Below, piece by piece: positions 16,565-24,503 of a stretch of 64,000 nt of DNA; the first letter of the stretch is position 1, and every line of letters starts with the position of its first letter. The translations under genes were made by a program, and so were the position numbers. The notes below the pieces were generated by a model, which saw only the letters and a list, made by a program, of their open reading frames with translations, was not told where the DNA came from and made no database searches. Source of the stretch: Desulfuromonas acetoxidans DSM 684 (GTDB taxonomy: Bacteria > Desulfobacterota > Desulfuromonadia > Desulfuromonadales > Desulfuromonadaceae); assembly GCF_000167355.1 (NCBI RefSeq), contig NZ_AAEW02000011.1, positions 62,001-126,000 on the forward strand, given 5' to 3'.

Positions 16565-16580
16565 AGCAATCGTTGTGCCA
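16565..16580 (-). promoter_or_regulatory. Sigma-54 promoter of module 1 (pseudo-receiver and chemoreceptor)
   Basis: TGGCACAACGATTGCT on the minus strand matches the -24/-12 consensus TGGCACN5TTGCW at every defined position, with GG and GC ten bases apart. Transcription would start near 16554, leaving a leader of about 60 bases before the ATG at 16495. Needs an enhancer-binding activator; the NtrC-type regulator at 19942-21366 is the nearest one. Confidence 0.85.
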
Positions 16581-16798
16581 GAAAGCCAAAAAGCCCATAA
16601 CAAGCTGGATTGACAGAGGAAACGATCAAAAATCAACATGGTCGTAGAAACAAAAAGGTTATGCACAAAAGAATAGAAACATGCGCAATTAAAAATAAAT
16701 CGCGCAAAAACGATGAGTTACATCGATATGCAGTTCTGCAAGTTATAACAATTGTCATAGCCTTTTTTAACGGCGGGAGAAGACGTTTTTCTCAACAA

Positions 16799-16838
16799 AA
16801 AACGGGGGGCTATTCCACACTAGAACAGCCCCCGTTTT
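16799..16838 (-). terminator. Terminator of the chemoreceptor-cheW operon
   Basis: AAAACGGGGG(G)CT and AGCCCCCGTTTT form a 12-bp stem with one bulge; read on the minus strand it is followed by TTTTTTGTTG. It lies 40 bp after the cheW stop codon. Confidence 0.85.
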
Positions 16839-16878
16839 GGGGATAGATACACGCTTTCAGTATAATTAGGCCGTCTTT

Positions 16879-17370
16879 TTATGCCGCTTCGACAAAGTCT
16901 CCTTCATTGATCAAGCGATCAACGTCAATAAGGATTTTCACTTCATCATTCAACTTGCCCAACCCCATAATATAATCCTCGTTCAGTTGTAATTGGGGAA
17001 CCGGCTGAATCTGGTTACTGCTGATCTCGACCACTTCATTCACACGATCGACAATCAGTCCAACGGTATCTTCACCAACATTGACAACCACAACACAGGT
17101 ACGATCATCATACTCACGCTGTTCCATATCAAATCGCAGGCGGACATCCATCACCGAAATCACCTTACCGCGCAAATTGATCACACCCTGCATGTAGTGT
17201 GGCATGTCCGGAACAGCGGTAATTCTCTGGATGCCGATGATCTCAATCACATGGGCGATATCGATGCCAAAATCCTCACTACCGATATGAAAGTTCAAGT
17301 ACAGGTCCTTCTGTGCCATGTCCATTGTTTCAAACGTTTCGTCAACCATTGTGTTCTCTACATCGCTCAT
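16879..17370 (-). CDS. cheW: Chemotaxis coupling protein CheW
   Basis: A 163-residue CheW scaffold that links chemoreceptors to the CheA kinase. Seen: LYLNFHIGSEDFGIDIAHV at the start of the fold, the receptor-contact strands PHYMQGVINLRGKVISVMDV, and NVGEDTVGLIVDRVNEVVEI. Two ATG codons are adjacent; the second (17370) has AGGAGG at 6 bases and gives MSDVENT. The frame is open far upstream into the chemoreceptor gene but that reading is an overlap artefact. No CheA, CheY, CheR or CheB is nearby, so this CheW must feed a chemosensory array encoded elsewhere. Confidence 0.93.
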   Translation of the reverse strand: MSDVENTMVDETFETMDMAQKDLYLNFHIGSEDFGIDIAHVIEIIGIQRITAVPDMPHYMQGVINLRGKVISVMDVRLRFDMEQREYDDRTCVVVVNVGEDTVGLIVDRVNEVVEISSNQIQPVPQLQLNEDYIMGLGKLNDEVKILIDVDRLINEGDFVEAA

Positions 17371-17398
17371 CATGTCCCTCCTGACTTCTAAAAAATCC

Positions 17399-19234
17399 TT
17401 AGCGGGTTGCATTCTCGCCCCAACCACTACCCTGTCCCGGAACCAATTGGGAACGCTCAACCGGAAGCGCGTGAGGTTTGCGCTCATAAGCCACCCGTTC
17501 AACTTGGGGCTTAGGTTCCTGCCATGCAACAGGTTCCGGCTCAGGCTGATGCATAACCACACGGTTCTGACCTTGCTTGAGTACGAACCGTCCCAACATC
17601 TGACGCAGCTGATCGGCCTGACTGGACAGCTCTTCGGCGGCGGCCGCACCCTCTTCGGCACTGGCGGTGTTCTGCTGGGTTACTTGATCGATTTGACCTA
17701 AGCCGATGCTGACCTGTTGCACACCTTGGGCCTGCTCGTTGCTGGCCGAGGCGATTTCAGCGACCAGATCGGTCACCTTAACGATGCTTTGTACGATGTC
17801 GTTAAAGCCGCTGGCCGTACGGTCGGCAATGGTCACACCGTTTTCGGCTTTTTTGACGGAACCTTCGATCAGTTCAGCGGTTTCACTGGCGGCTTTGGCG
17901 CTGCGAGCGGCCAGGTTGCGCACCTCTTCGGCGACAACAGCGAAGCCTTTGCCGTGCTGTCCGGCGCGGGCAGCTTCTACGGCGGCGTTGAGAGCCAGCA
18001 AGTTGGTCTGGAACGCGATCTCGTCGATCACTTTGATGATCTTGGCGATATCCTGACCGGAGGCGCTGATGTCGTCCATGGCACCAATCATATCCTGCAT
18101 GCTGTCTTTACCGCTGTCGGCTGCAGTGCGGGCCTGATCGGCAAGCTGACTGGCCTGGCCGGCGTTGTCGGCACTGAGTTGAATCTGGCTGCTGAGCTCC
18201 TGCATGGAGGCGGAGATCTCTTCGAGAGAGCTGGCGGATTCCGTGGCACCTTGTGATAAGGCCTGACTGGAATCGGATACTTCAGTGGATCCGGCTGCAA
18301 TCTGCTCTCCTGCCACCTGGACTTGGGACATAATTTCATTCATGTCGTTGCCAAGCGCTTTGAGGGCGCCACGAATCTCGTCTTTGTCGCTGTGGGGAAC
18401 CACGTCAAAGTCGAGGTTGCCGTCGGCCAGCTTGCGCAGCGAGGCGACGATATCGTTTTGCAGACTGTCGGCAAATTTGTCCATGGTGGCGGCCATCTGC
18501 CCCACTTCGTCTTTTTGATTCAGATTCATTCGGGACGACAATTGACCAGCTTCGAGACTGGACAACATCTCTACGGCGTGTTTCAGTGGACGGGAGATGC
18601 CGCGAGAGACGAAATACACCAGAGTTATGGCCAGAAGAATGACCACACTGACAACAGCAATAACCGCGTAAAAGATCGCATTGAGTTCAGCCTGAATATC
18701 GTCAAGGTAAAGTCCGGCACCGACAATCCAACCCCAATCAGGTTGCAACTTGACAAACGAGGCTTTGCCAACAGGCTTGGTGGCACCGGGCTTGCTCCAT
18801 TGGTACTCAACAAAACCTTCACCAGATTTGCCGGCGACCTGAGCCATTTCAACAAATAGTGCTTTGCCATTGGGATCGGTAATGCTGCTGAGATTCTTGC
18901 CATCCAATTCCGGCTTGATCGGATGCATGACCATGGTCGGTGTAGCATCTTGAATCCAGAAATAATTGTTGCCATGATCAAAACGAGTGTGGCTGATAGC
19001 TTCTTTGGCAGAGGCCTGCGCTTGCTCCAGGGTTATCTCGCCGTTTTTGTAGGAGTGCGCATAAAAATCGACAATGCTCCAGGCGCTTTCGACCGAATGT
19101 TTAATTTCGATATTTTTCGCATGGTACAGATGATCTTTGAAGCTGCTGTACACCCAACCGATCGTCACAGTAAAACCGACGATCAAGGCCATGCTCAGCA
19201 CAAAAATTTTCATGGATACGTTCAAGTTCTTCAT
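17399..19234 (-). CDS. Methyl-accepting chemotaxis protein with single Cache domain (copy 2)
   Basis: A 611-residue receptor with the same plan as copy 1: TM1, sCache_2 sensor (FWIQDATPTMVMHPIKPELDG, WGWIVGAGLYLDDIQ), TM2, HAMP, signalling hairpin. From the HAMP domain to the tail (about 380 residues) only one amino-acid change from copy 1 was seen (PHALP for PHTLP); the periplasmic part differs at many sites. The last 15 residues are different (ends SGWGENATR). It lies 28 bp before cheW and 55 bp after the second pseudo-receiver gene. Ligand unknown. Confidence 0.95.
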   Translation of the reverse strand: MKNLNVSMKIFVLSMALIVGFTVTIGWVYSSFKDHLYHAKNIEIKHSVESAWSIVDFYAHSYKNGEITLEQAQASAKEAISHTRFDHGNNYFWIQDATPTMVMHPIKPELDGKNLSSITDPNGKALFVEMAQVAGKSGEGFVEYQWSKPGATKPVGKASFVKLQPDWGWIVGAGLYLDDIQAELNAIFYAVIAVVSVVILLAITLVYFVSRGISRPLKHAVEMLSSLEAGQLSSRMNLNQKDEVGQMAATMDKFADSLQNDIVASLRKLADGNLDFDVVPHSDKDEIRGALKALGNDMNEIMSQVQVAGEQIAAGSTEVSDSSQALSQGATESASSLEEISASMQELSSQIQLSADNAGQASQLADQARTAADSGKDSMQDMIGAMDDISASGQDIAKIIKVIDEIAFQTNLLALNAAVEAARAGQHGKGFAVVAEEVRNLAARSAKAASETAELIEGSVKKAENGVTIADRTASGFNDIVQSIVKVTDLVAEIASASNEQAQGVQQVSIGLGQIDQVTQQNTASAEEGAAAAEELSSQADQLRQMLGRFVLKQGQNRVVMHQPEPEPVAWQEPKPQVERVAYERKPHALPVERSQLVPGQGSGWGENATR

Positions 19235-19289
19235 AGCTTCCCCCGCTAGGTTTGGTTAAAACAGTGTCTGTTTACGAGCATGCCCATTG

Positions 19290-19694
19290 TTAGGACTGTT
19301 GGTCACATTGTTGTGCTGCGCAGTGGCGCTCAACAAAGTCGATGATCTGATGTGACTGACACATCAGGAATGATTCACCTTGTGGAACTTCTTGGACCAG
19401 GGCTAGCTGTTCCGGCTCTGTCCATCGGTATGCGGCAAGGAGTACTGCTGACGGTTCAAGCTGGGCCAAGGTTGTCAGTTTTTCAAAACGCAGTTCACGC
19501 TGGTGGCCAAGGTGGTGATAATCGGCAACAACAAGTAATGATGATTGCCGTTCAACACTGCTGAGCCCTTGATAAGATGCCATCGCACGCCCAAGATCTT
19601 GAATAACCTCAATGGTGTAACCGGATACTCTGAATAAAAACGAAAGTATTTTCAGCCGTTCTTGATTGCCTTCGGTCAAAATCACGTTTTTCAT
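19290..19694 (-). CDS. Pseudo-receiver-like protein (copy 2)
   Basis: A 134-residue protein related to the one at 16076-16495. The receiver-like fold is suggested by strand 1 (MKNVILTEGNQERLKILSFL), strand 3 (SSLLVVADYHHLG) and strand 4 (SAVLLAAYRW). The double acidic residues of strand 1 are absent (TEGN), though an Asp is kept in VADY. Start ATG 19694 has GGGAGGTGCTT upstream. It heads the operon pseudo-receiver, chemoreceptor, cheW. Without the acidic triad it is unlikely to be a normal phosphorylated CheY; an adaptor role is inferred. Confidence 0.7.
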   Translation of the reverse strand: MKNVILTEGNQERLKILSFLFRVSGYTIEVIQDLGRAMASYQGLSSVERQSSLLVVADYHHLGHQRELRFEKLTTLAQLEPSAVLLAAYRWTEPEQLALVQEVPQGESFLMCQSHQIIDFVERHCAAQQCDQQS

Positions 19695-19735
19695 AAGCAC
19701 CTCCCTGCACAACACGTTATTTACCCTTGTGATAG

Positions 19736-19751
19736 AGCAACGCCCATGCCA
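19736..19751 (-). promoter_or_regulatory. Sigma-54 promoter of module 2 (pseudo-receiver, chemoreceptor, cheW)
   Basis: TGGCATGGGCGTTGCT on the minus strand keeps the GG and GC pairs ten bases apart and all the strongly conserved positions (TGGCA, TTGCT). Start site near 19725, about 31 bases before the ATG at 19694. An inverted repeat CGCATAG/CTATGCG at 19809-19838, about 60 bp upstream, is a possible enhancer site. Confidence 0.85.
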
Positions 19752-19808
19752 CAACGGCCAAACAAAACATAAGTCACTGTAATCGTGGCAGGTTTTATCC
19801 AACGCAAC

Positions 19809-19838
19809 CGCATAGAAGAGTTATTAACAGGCTATGCG
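19809..19838. promoter_or_regulatory. Inverted repeat upstream of the module 2 promoter
   Basis: CGCATAG (19809-19815) and CTATGCG (19832-19838) are perfect 7-bp arms 16 bases apart. Their place, 60-90 bp upstream of a sigma-54 promoter and 100 bp from the regulator gene, suits an activator-binding site. Not confirmed by a second copy at module 1. Confidence 0.35.
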
Positions 19839-19867
19839 TTTCATCATGACGTGTTGGCCATAAAATA

Positions 19868-19897
19868 AAAAAAGCCCTGATTTCTCAGGACTTTTTT
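19868..19897. terminator. Terminator after the two-component operon
   Basis: AAAAAGCCCTGA/TCAGGACTTTTT with a TTTC loop and one mismatch, T-runs on both strands. It lies 45 bp after the regulator stop codon, separating it from module 2. Confidence 0.8.
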
Positions 19898-19941
19898 CAA
19901 TATAACCTGTGTCATGGCTATAACGTTTGTTATATGGGTTT

Positions 19942-21366
19942 TCAGGCGCAAGACTCAGAGGACTTTTTCAATCGTCGACTTAATGCAGGTTGGGAAATCC
20001 CTAAAAGCTTTGAGGCGATTGATTGATTGCCCTGAGAACGCTTCATGGCTTCATCAACCAGTTGCCCGGCAACTTCATCCAGAGTGGGCAACTGCTCGGG
20101 AAACATCACCCTGCCGGTAATCGGGCAGGAGGTTGGTGCGTTTTTGTCAGACTCATCAATAGCAATGGCCTGGCGAAAGACGTCCATCGACAGGATTCCC
20201 TGACGATGCTGACTTAAGGCATCGTAAACCATTCCACGCAATTCTCGGATATTGCCGGGGAAGTGATACGTTGATAACAGGACCGGCAATTGAGGTGGAT
20301 AGGTCGGCACCTCTTTATTCAATTGATCGGCAGCCTGTTCGAGAAAATGAGTGAGCAACAAGGGTAGATCTTCACTACGCTCACGCAACGGTGGCAGAAC
20401 AACCTGGTGCGAGCAAAGACGGTAATACAGATCTTTTCGAAAAGCACCGGACTGCTGCTTGCCGGCAAGATCGCAATTGGTTGCACAGATGATTCGCGCT
20501 TCCACCTGACGGGGCGCATCACTGCCCAACGCAAAATATTCCTTCTCCTGTAACAGACGCAATAACTTCACCTGGGATTGCAACGACAGATCGCCAATCT
20601 CATCAAGAAACAGAACTCCTCCTGCAGCCTTGGCGATCATTCCCTCTCTGGGTTTGTCGGCGCCGGTAAACGCGCCACGAACATGGCCAAACAAGGTATC
20701 GCTGAACGCAGTGTCATCGAGTCCAGCAACATTAACCGCCACCCATGGCGCATCAGGACAACTCAAGCGGTGAACCGCTTTGGCAATCAACTCTTTACCC
20801 GACCCGGACTCGCCGACGATCAGAATGGGCTCACAACTGCAGGCGACAGCTTCAAGGTACTTGAACACCGAGATCATCATCGGACTGCGCGTCACAATCT
20901 CTTCAAACACGTCGGGATGATTCAAGCCATAGCTGAGCAAGCCACTTTTGAGCGTTTGCAACTCACGGCGTAGATCCTGTTCGGTAAGAATGCGCTTCAA
21001 CCCCGTCATCAGATGGCTGATTTCAGTGGTTTTCGTATAATAATCCGTAGCCCCGAGCTTCATGCAGTTGACAGCCGTATCAAGCTGATTGAGTCCACTC
21101 AGAACGACCACTGGCACATCTGGATACTCTGCAGTGATCAACGGCAACAACTGTTCCCCGGTCGGTGGCGGCATGGTCATATCGAGAATCACCAGACTGA
21201 ATGGTTGCTCCTTGAGCAGCGCCATCACTTCATGGCTTTGACTGCAGGTCATGACATGGGTGATCCCAGCCTGATATTCCAGAGTAAAGCTGAAACTCTC
21301 CAACCACTCCACCTCATCATCAACCAGCAGCACCGGAAATTTTGGATAAAGACCCGAATGTGTCAT
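19942..21366 (-). CDS. Sigma-54-dependent response regulator (NtrC family)
   Basis: A 474-residue activator. Receiver domain about 10-130 with the acidic pair in LLVDDEVEW and the phospho-Asp in VILDMTMPPP; AAA+ domain about 150-390 with Walker A GESGSGKE, the sigma-54-contacting GAFTGA loop, and Walker B GGVLFLDEIGD; C-terminal Fis-type helix-turn-helix (NQSIASKLLGISQPALSRRLKK). Its start overlaps the kinase stop codon by ATGA. The intact GAFTGA means it can activate sigma-54 promoters; two near-consensus ones lie immediately downstream of it, in front of the chemoreceptor modules, which makes them likely targets (inference). Confidence 0.93.
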   Translation of the reverse strand: MTHSGLYPKFPVLLVDDEVEWLESFSFTLEYQAGITHVMTCSQSHEVMALLKEQPFSLVILDMTMPPPTGEQLLPLITAEYPDVPVVVLSGLNQLDTAVNCMKLGATDYYTKTTEISHLMTGLKRILTEQDLRRELQTLKSGLLSYGLNHPDVFEEIVTRSPMMISVFKYLEAVACSCEPILIVGESGSGKELIAKAVHRLSCPDAPWVAVNVAGLDDTAFSDTLFGHVRGAFTGADKPREGMIAKAAGGVLFLDEIGDLSLQSQVKLLRLLQEKEYFALGSDAPRQVEARIICATNCDLAGKQQSGAFRKDLYYRLCSHQVVLPPLRERSEDLPLLLTHFLEQAADQLNKEVPTYPPQLPVLLSTYHFPGNIRELRGMVYDALSQHRQGILSMDVFRQAIAIDESDKNAPTSCPITGRVMFPEQLPTLDEVAGQLVDEAMKRSQGNQSIASKLLGISQPALSRRLKKSSESCA

Positions 21367-24338
21367 GCGTCCTCCTTATAACACGGCAACGAGATGGTGA
21401 TCTCTGTCCCTGAGTCGACAACACTTTCAATCGACAGGCGACCACCATGTTCTTCAATGATGCGTGATGATATCGATAACCCTAATCCCGTTCCACCCGT
21501 CTCCCTTTTTGTTGTAAAAAACGGGTTGGTAACTTTGGCGATATTCTCCTCACTGATGCCGCAACCTTGATCAATGATCTCCAACTCAATCTGGTTATTT
21601 TTGGCATCGTAGCGCGTCTGCAGCATGATAGACGCGTCCATGTCCGGCAACGACTGACAGGCATTCATGATCAGATTAACAATGACCTGTTCAATACGTT
21701 GCACAGAACCGATGAACGGGGGCAAGTTCTCTGCATAAGTGACCGAAAAATAATTGGTCGCTTTCTTCACTGTGTTGCTTGTCAAACGCACGGCAGCCTC
21801 AAGTGCATAATTCAAATCAGCCCGACTCCCTGCGTCCAAAACCCCTTCATCGCGCACAAAGTCTTTCAAATCATCAACAATGGCCTTGATCCGCTGGCTA
21901 CTGTCCTCAACCCGACGCGGTATTTGAAGCAACTTATCGCGTACTCGGCTGTAAGGCAGACGGCCGACAGTAAAATCACCATGATCTTGAACATAGTCAT
22001 CGAGAATCGGCTGCAGTGACTCGAGCATCTCACGAATAATTGGCGCATTTTGCATGATCACCCCGTTGGGATTATTGATCTCATGGGCAATGCCGGCAGA
22101 CAACTCCCCCAGCGAGGCCAATCGCGCCGAACGCATGGCTTCTTCACGTAAAATACTCGATTCGGTAATATCACTGGCCACTTCAATCACATTGGTGACC
22201 TGACCGTTTTCATCTTTTTGCGGAAATGTTTTGATCCCCCAGCGAACACCATCGGGCGTTGTCACGATTGAACTGTGACTTTCACCAGTTTCAAAACTCT
22301 TACGGATCGGACAATCCTTACATTCACTCAGGTTCTTATCCCAGAGCGAATAACAACTGGTCATGGGAAGGACCGCTTCATTTTTATTCCAGCGTTTTTT
22401 GCCGTGATTACACCAGAGAATTTTCATATCTGGACTGATCAGAGAGATCACATCCTCGATACTGTTCAGAATTGACTGAAATTCTGCAGAAAGCAGCTTA
22501 TATTGCTCTTCGCGCTCCTGAAGTTGTCGCTGGGTTTTCTTAAATGCAGATATATCTTCAAGCAAAATCAGGATGTTTTCGCAGGAGCTTTCCGGGCCAG
22601 CCAGACAGGCCGCAGAAACCAGCAAATCAAGCTTGTGTCCGTCTTTATGGTAACGCTGCATCTCCCTGGCCTGAAGAATCAGACCATTTTCGACCAGCTT
22701 TTTGTAGTCGAGACACTCTGCTGTCATATCTTCCCCCCTGACCAAGGGGTAGAGTTGACCGAGAACTTCCCTTTCTTTCCAGCCAAACATCTTTTCGGCG
22801 CTGGGATTCCACATCACCACATACCCCTCTTGGGTCACGACAATAATCGACATGGGGGCTTCACGGATAATGGTTTCCAGAGTGGCAACGGTATTTTGCA
22901 GCTTCTGCTCAATCTGGCGGCGGGCATTGACTTCAAGATCCAGTTCATCCCGCGATGCCGTGACCTGCTGAAGATTGTGCACCATGGTGTCAAAGGAACG
23001 ATACAGCGCTTCAATTTCAAAACCACTGGCATGCCCTAATTCGTAGTCCAGATCGCCCTGGCCGACACGCTGAAATCCTTCTACCGCTTTTTCAAGCGGC
23101 TTGGAGATCTGGGTGGCCAGACGGAAAGCCAGCCACAGGGCCAAACTGAACCACAAAAAAGCTGTCATGCAGACAGAGGCGACCGTACGTTGAAACATGA
23201 CACCTAAACGCTGCTGGGTGGAACTGGCTGTTTCACACTGGGAATAGATGCCAACAAGCCAGTCCCAAGGCGCAAAATAGCTGTAAACAATGACATGGTC
23301 ATCCGGCACTGCGGACACACCGTTTAAACCACCATCTGTGTGAAGAACATTTATTTTATCCGTCAATAGCAGGCGATTTTCATTGAGCAGTTTGCCGATG
23401 ATCTGCTGGGCATATTGGGCATCCTTGCTGGTAAGCCCGGAATGTACATGGTCGTAATCAGATGACGTCAGTTGCTGAACAACCCCCTGACGGTGATTCT
23501 CCTCACGCGGCTGGGCCTCCATCATAAACAACGCACCACTGGATCCGGCCGCAATATGTTGAATGGAATGAATCAGGGATGCGAGCTCGGATTGACGTTC
23601 GCCGACATAGAGCATGCCGATAATATTTCGCTGTTGATCATATAACGGATGATAAGCAGTGTTGTACCAGTCATCGACGACAAAAGCACGACCGACAAAG
23701 CGCTGCCCCTGCAGTACTTGACTGATAACCGGATCAAATGAACCGTCCGGATGCTGTGCCGGAATATAGGTGCCGACGGCGGCCCGCCCATCAGAGCTGG
23801 GAACCGTCGTGGCGACGCGCAACATGTCACCCTGCGGATCTATGCGCTGAAACAAAGTGCAGGTAACGCCGAGCACTTCGGACAGGTGTTCGATAAAATG
23901 GCTTGTTGATGGAGATTGCCAATGATCAGGATCGTACAAGTTGTTGTTCGAAACAAATTCCAGTGTCGGAAGAACAACGTCACGACTTGAATGATCGTAT
24001 TGGTTAATGATTGTCCACTGCTGGGTGCGTGGCGTGATTTGAACCCCTCCAGAACTGTTCAAAAGAGCTTGGGCGGCGTTCAAATTGTAGTGCAGACGTC
24101 GTTCAACTTCAGCCTGCAGCGCCTCAATCATGAGAATTGTATTGCGCAGGACATTTTTCGTTTGGTCGAACTCAATGGTAAACAGTTCTTCTTCGATCTC
24201 GTCCTGAACATAATCGAGTTGGTAAAACACCACAGAAACAATGGACAGAGCCGTCAACAACACCAGAACGAGCGCCATAATGGCTATTTTCGACCGAATT
24301 TTCATCATTCCACCGTGTTTAATAATTGATTGTTTCAT
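21363..24338 (-). CDS. Cache-HAMP-PAS sensor histidine kinase
   Basis: A membrane kinase of about 991 residues. Order: TM1 (IAIMALVLVLLTALSIVSVVF), a large periplasmic Cache_3/Cache_2-type sensor (VGRAFVVDDWYNTAYHPLYDQQRNIIGMLYVG), TM2 about 395-420, HAMP, two PAS domains (first MSIIVVTQEGYVVMWN; second with Cys-rich ECKDCPIRKSFETGE), then HisKA with phospho-His in GIAHEINNP and an ATPase domain (NACQSLPD, GTGLGLSIS). The start is uncertain between ATG codons at 24338, 24308 and 24305; none has a strong site. Partner of the overlapping sigma-54 regulator. The ligand is unknown. Confidence 0.9.
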   Translation of the reverse strand: MKQSIIKHGGMMKIRSKIAIMALVLVLLTALSIVSVVFYQLDYVQDEIEEELFTIEFDQTKNVLRNTILMIEALQAEVERRLHYNLNAAQALLNSSGGVQITPRTQQWTIINQYDHSSRDVVLPTLEFVSNNNLYDPDHWQSPSTSHFIEHLSEVLGVTCTLFQRIDPQGDMLRVATTVPSSDGRAAVGTYIPAQHPDGSFDPVISQVLQGQRFVGRAFVVDDWYNTAYHPLYDQQRNIIGMLYVGERQSELASLIHSIQHIAAGSSGALFMMEAQPREENHRQGVVQQLTSSDYDHVHSGLTSKDAQYAQQIIGKLLNENRLLLTDKINVLHTDGGLNGVSAVPDDHVIVYSYFAPWDWLVGIYSQCETASSTQQRLGVMFQRTVASVCMTAFLWFSLALWLAFRLATQISKPLEKAVEGFQRVGQGDLDYELGHASGFEIEALYRSFDTMVHNLQQVTASRDELDLEVNARRQIEQKLQNTVATLETIIREAPMSIIVVTQEGYVVMWNPSAEKMFGWKEREVLGQLYPLVRGEDMTAECLDYKKLVENGLILQAREMQRYHKDGHKLDLLVSAACLAGPESSCENILILLEDISAFKKTQRQLQEREEQYKLLSAEFQSILNSIEDVISLISPDMKILWCNHGKKRWNKNEAVLPMTSCYSLWDKNLSECKDCPIRKSFETGESHSSIVTTPDGVRWGIKTFPQKDENGQVTNVIEVASDITESSILREEAMRSARLASLGELSAGIAHEINNPNGVIMQNAPIIREMLESLQPILDDYVQDHGDFTVGRLPYSRVRDKLLQIPRRVEDSSQRIKAIVDDLKDFVRDEGVLDAGSRADLNYALEAAVRLTSNTVKKATNYFSVTYAENLPPFIGSVQRIEQVIVNLIMNACQSLPDMDASIMLQTRYDAKNNQIELEIIDQGCGISEENIAKVTNPFFTTKRETGGTGLGLSISSRIIEEHGGRLSIESVVDSGTEITISLPCYKEDA

Positions 24339-24397
24339 TCTACCGTCTTTGCGCTGACTTCTCAATCACCGGAAATCAATAAAAAAACGCTCAGCTA

Positions 24398-24427
24398 TCG
24401 ACAATTGTATACAGTTTCATTTATACT
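24398..24427 (+). promoter_or_regulatory. Promoter of the fumarase gene
   Basis: TCGACA (24398-24403), 18-bp spacer, TATACT (24422-24427), both one mismatch from the sigma-70 consensus, about 75 bp before the ATG at 24504. Confidence 0.5.
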
Positions 24428-24503
24428 AGGCGCGCTGTAGAGTCGCGGTGGAGAACCCTCTGCCCTTGTAACCTATAGGATGTCATGTCAAAAGGAGAGA
24501 ACC

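Larger units (their letters stand above)
16496..16878. other. Intergenic region between cheW and module 1
   Basis: 383 bp holding, from right to left, the cheW terminator (16799-16838), an AT-rich stretch (about 16600-16790) in the position of activator-binding sites, and the sigma-54 promoter (16565-16580). No open frame with a credible ribosome-binding site was found. Confidence 0.6.

Noticed and set aside
17371-17661. Upstream extension of cheW in frame
   Set aside because: It overlaps the end of the chemoreceptor gene in another frame, and the same out-of-frame text recurs near 14050-14340 because the receptor genes are duplicated; the ATG at 17370 has a good ribosome-binding site.
24449-24464. 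Sigma-54-like sequence TGGAGAACCCTCTGCC before fumarase
   Set aside because: GG and GC are ten bases apart but neighbouring consensus bases are missing; a better sigma-70 promoter lies just upstream.
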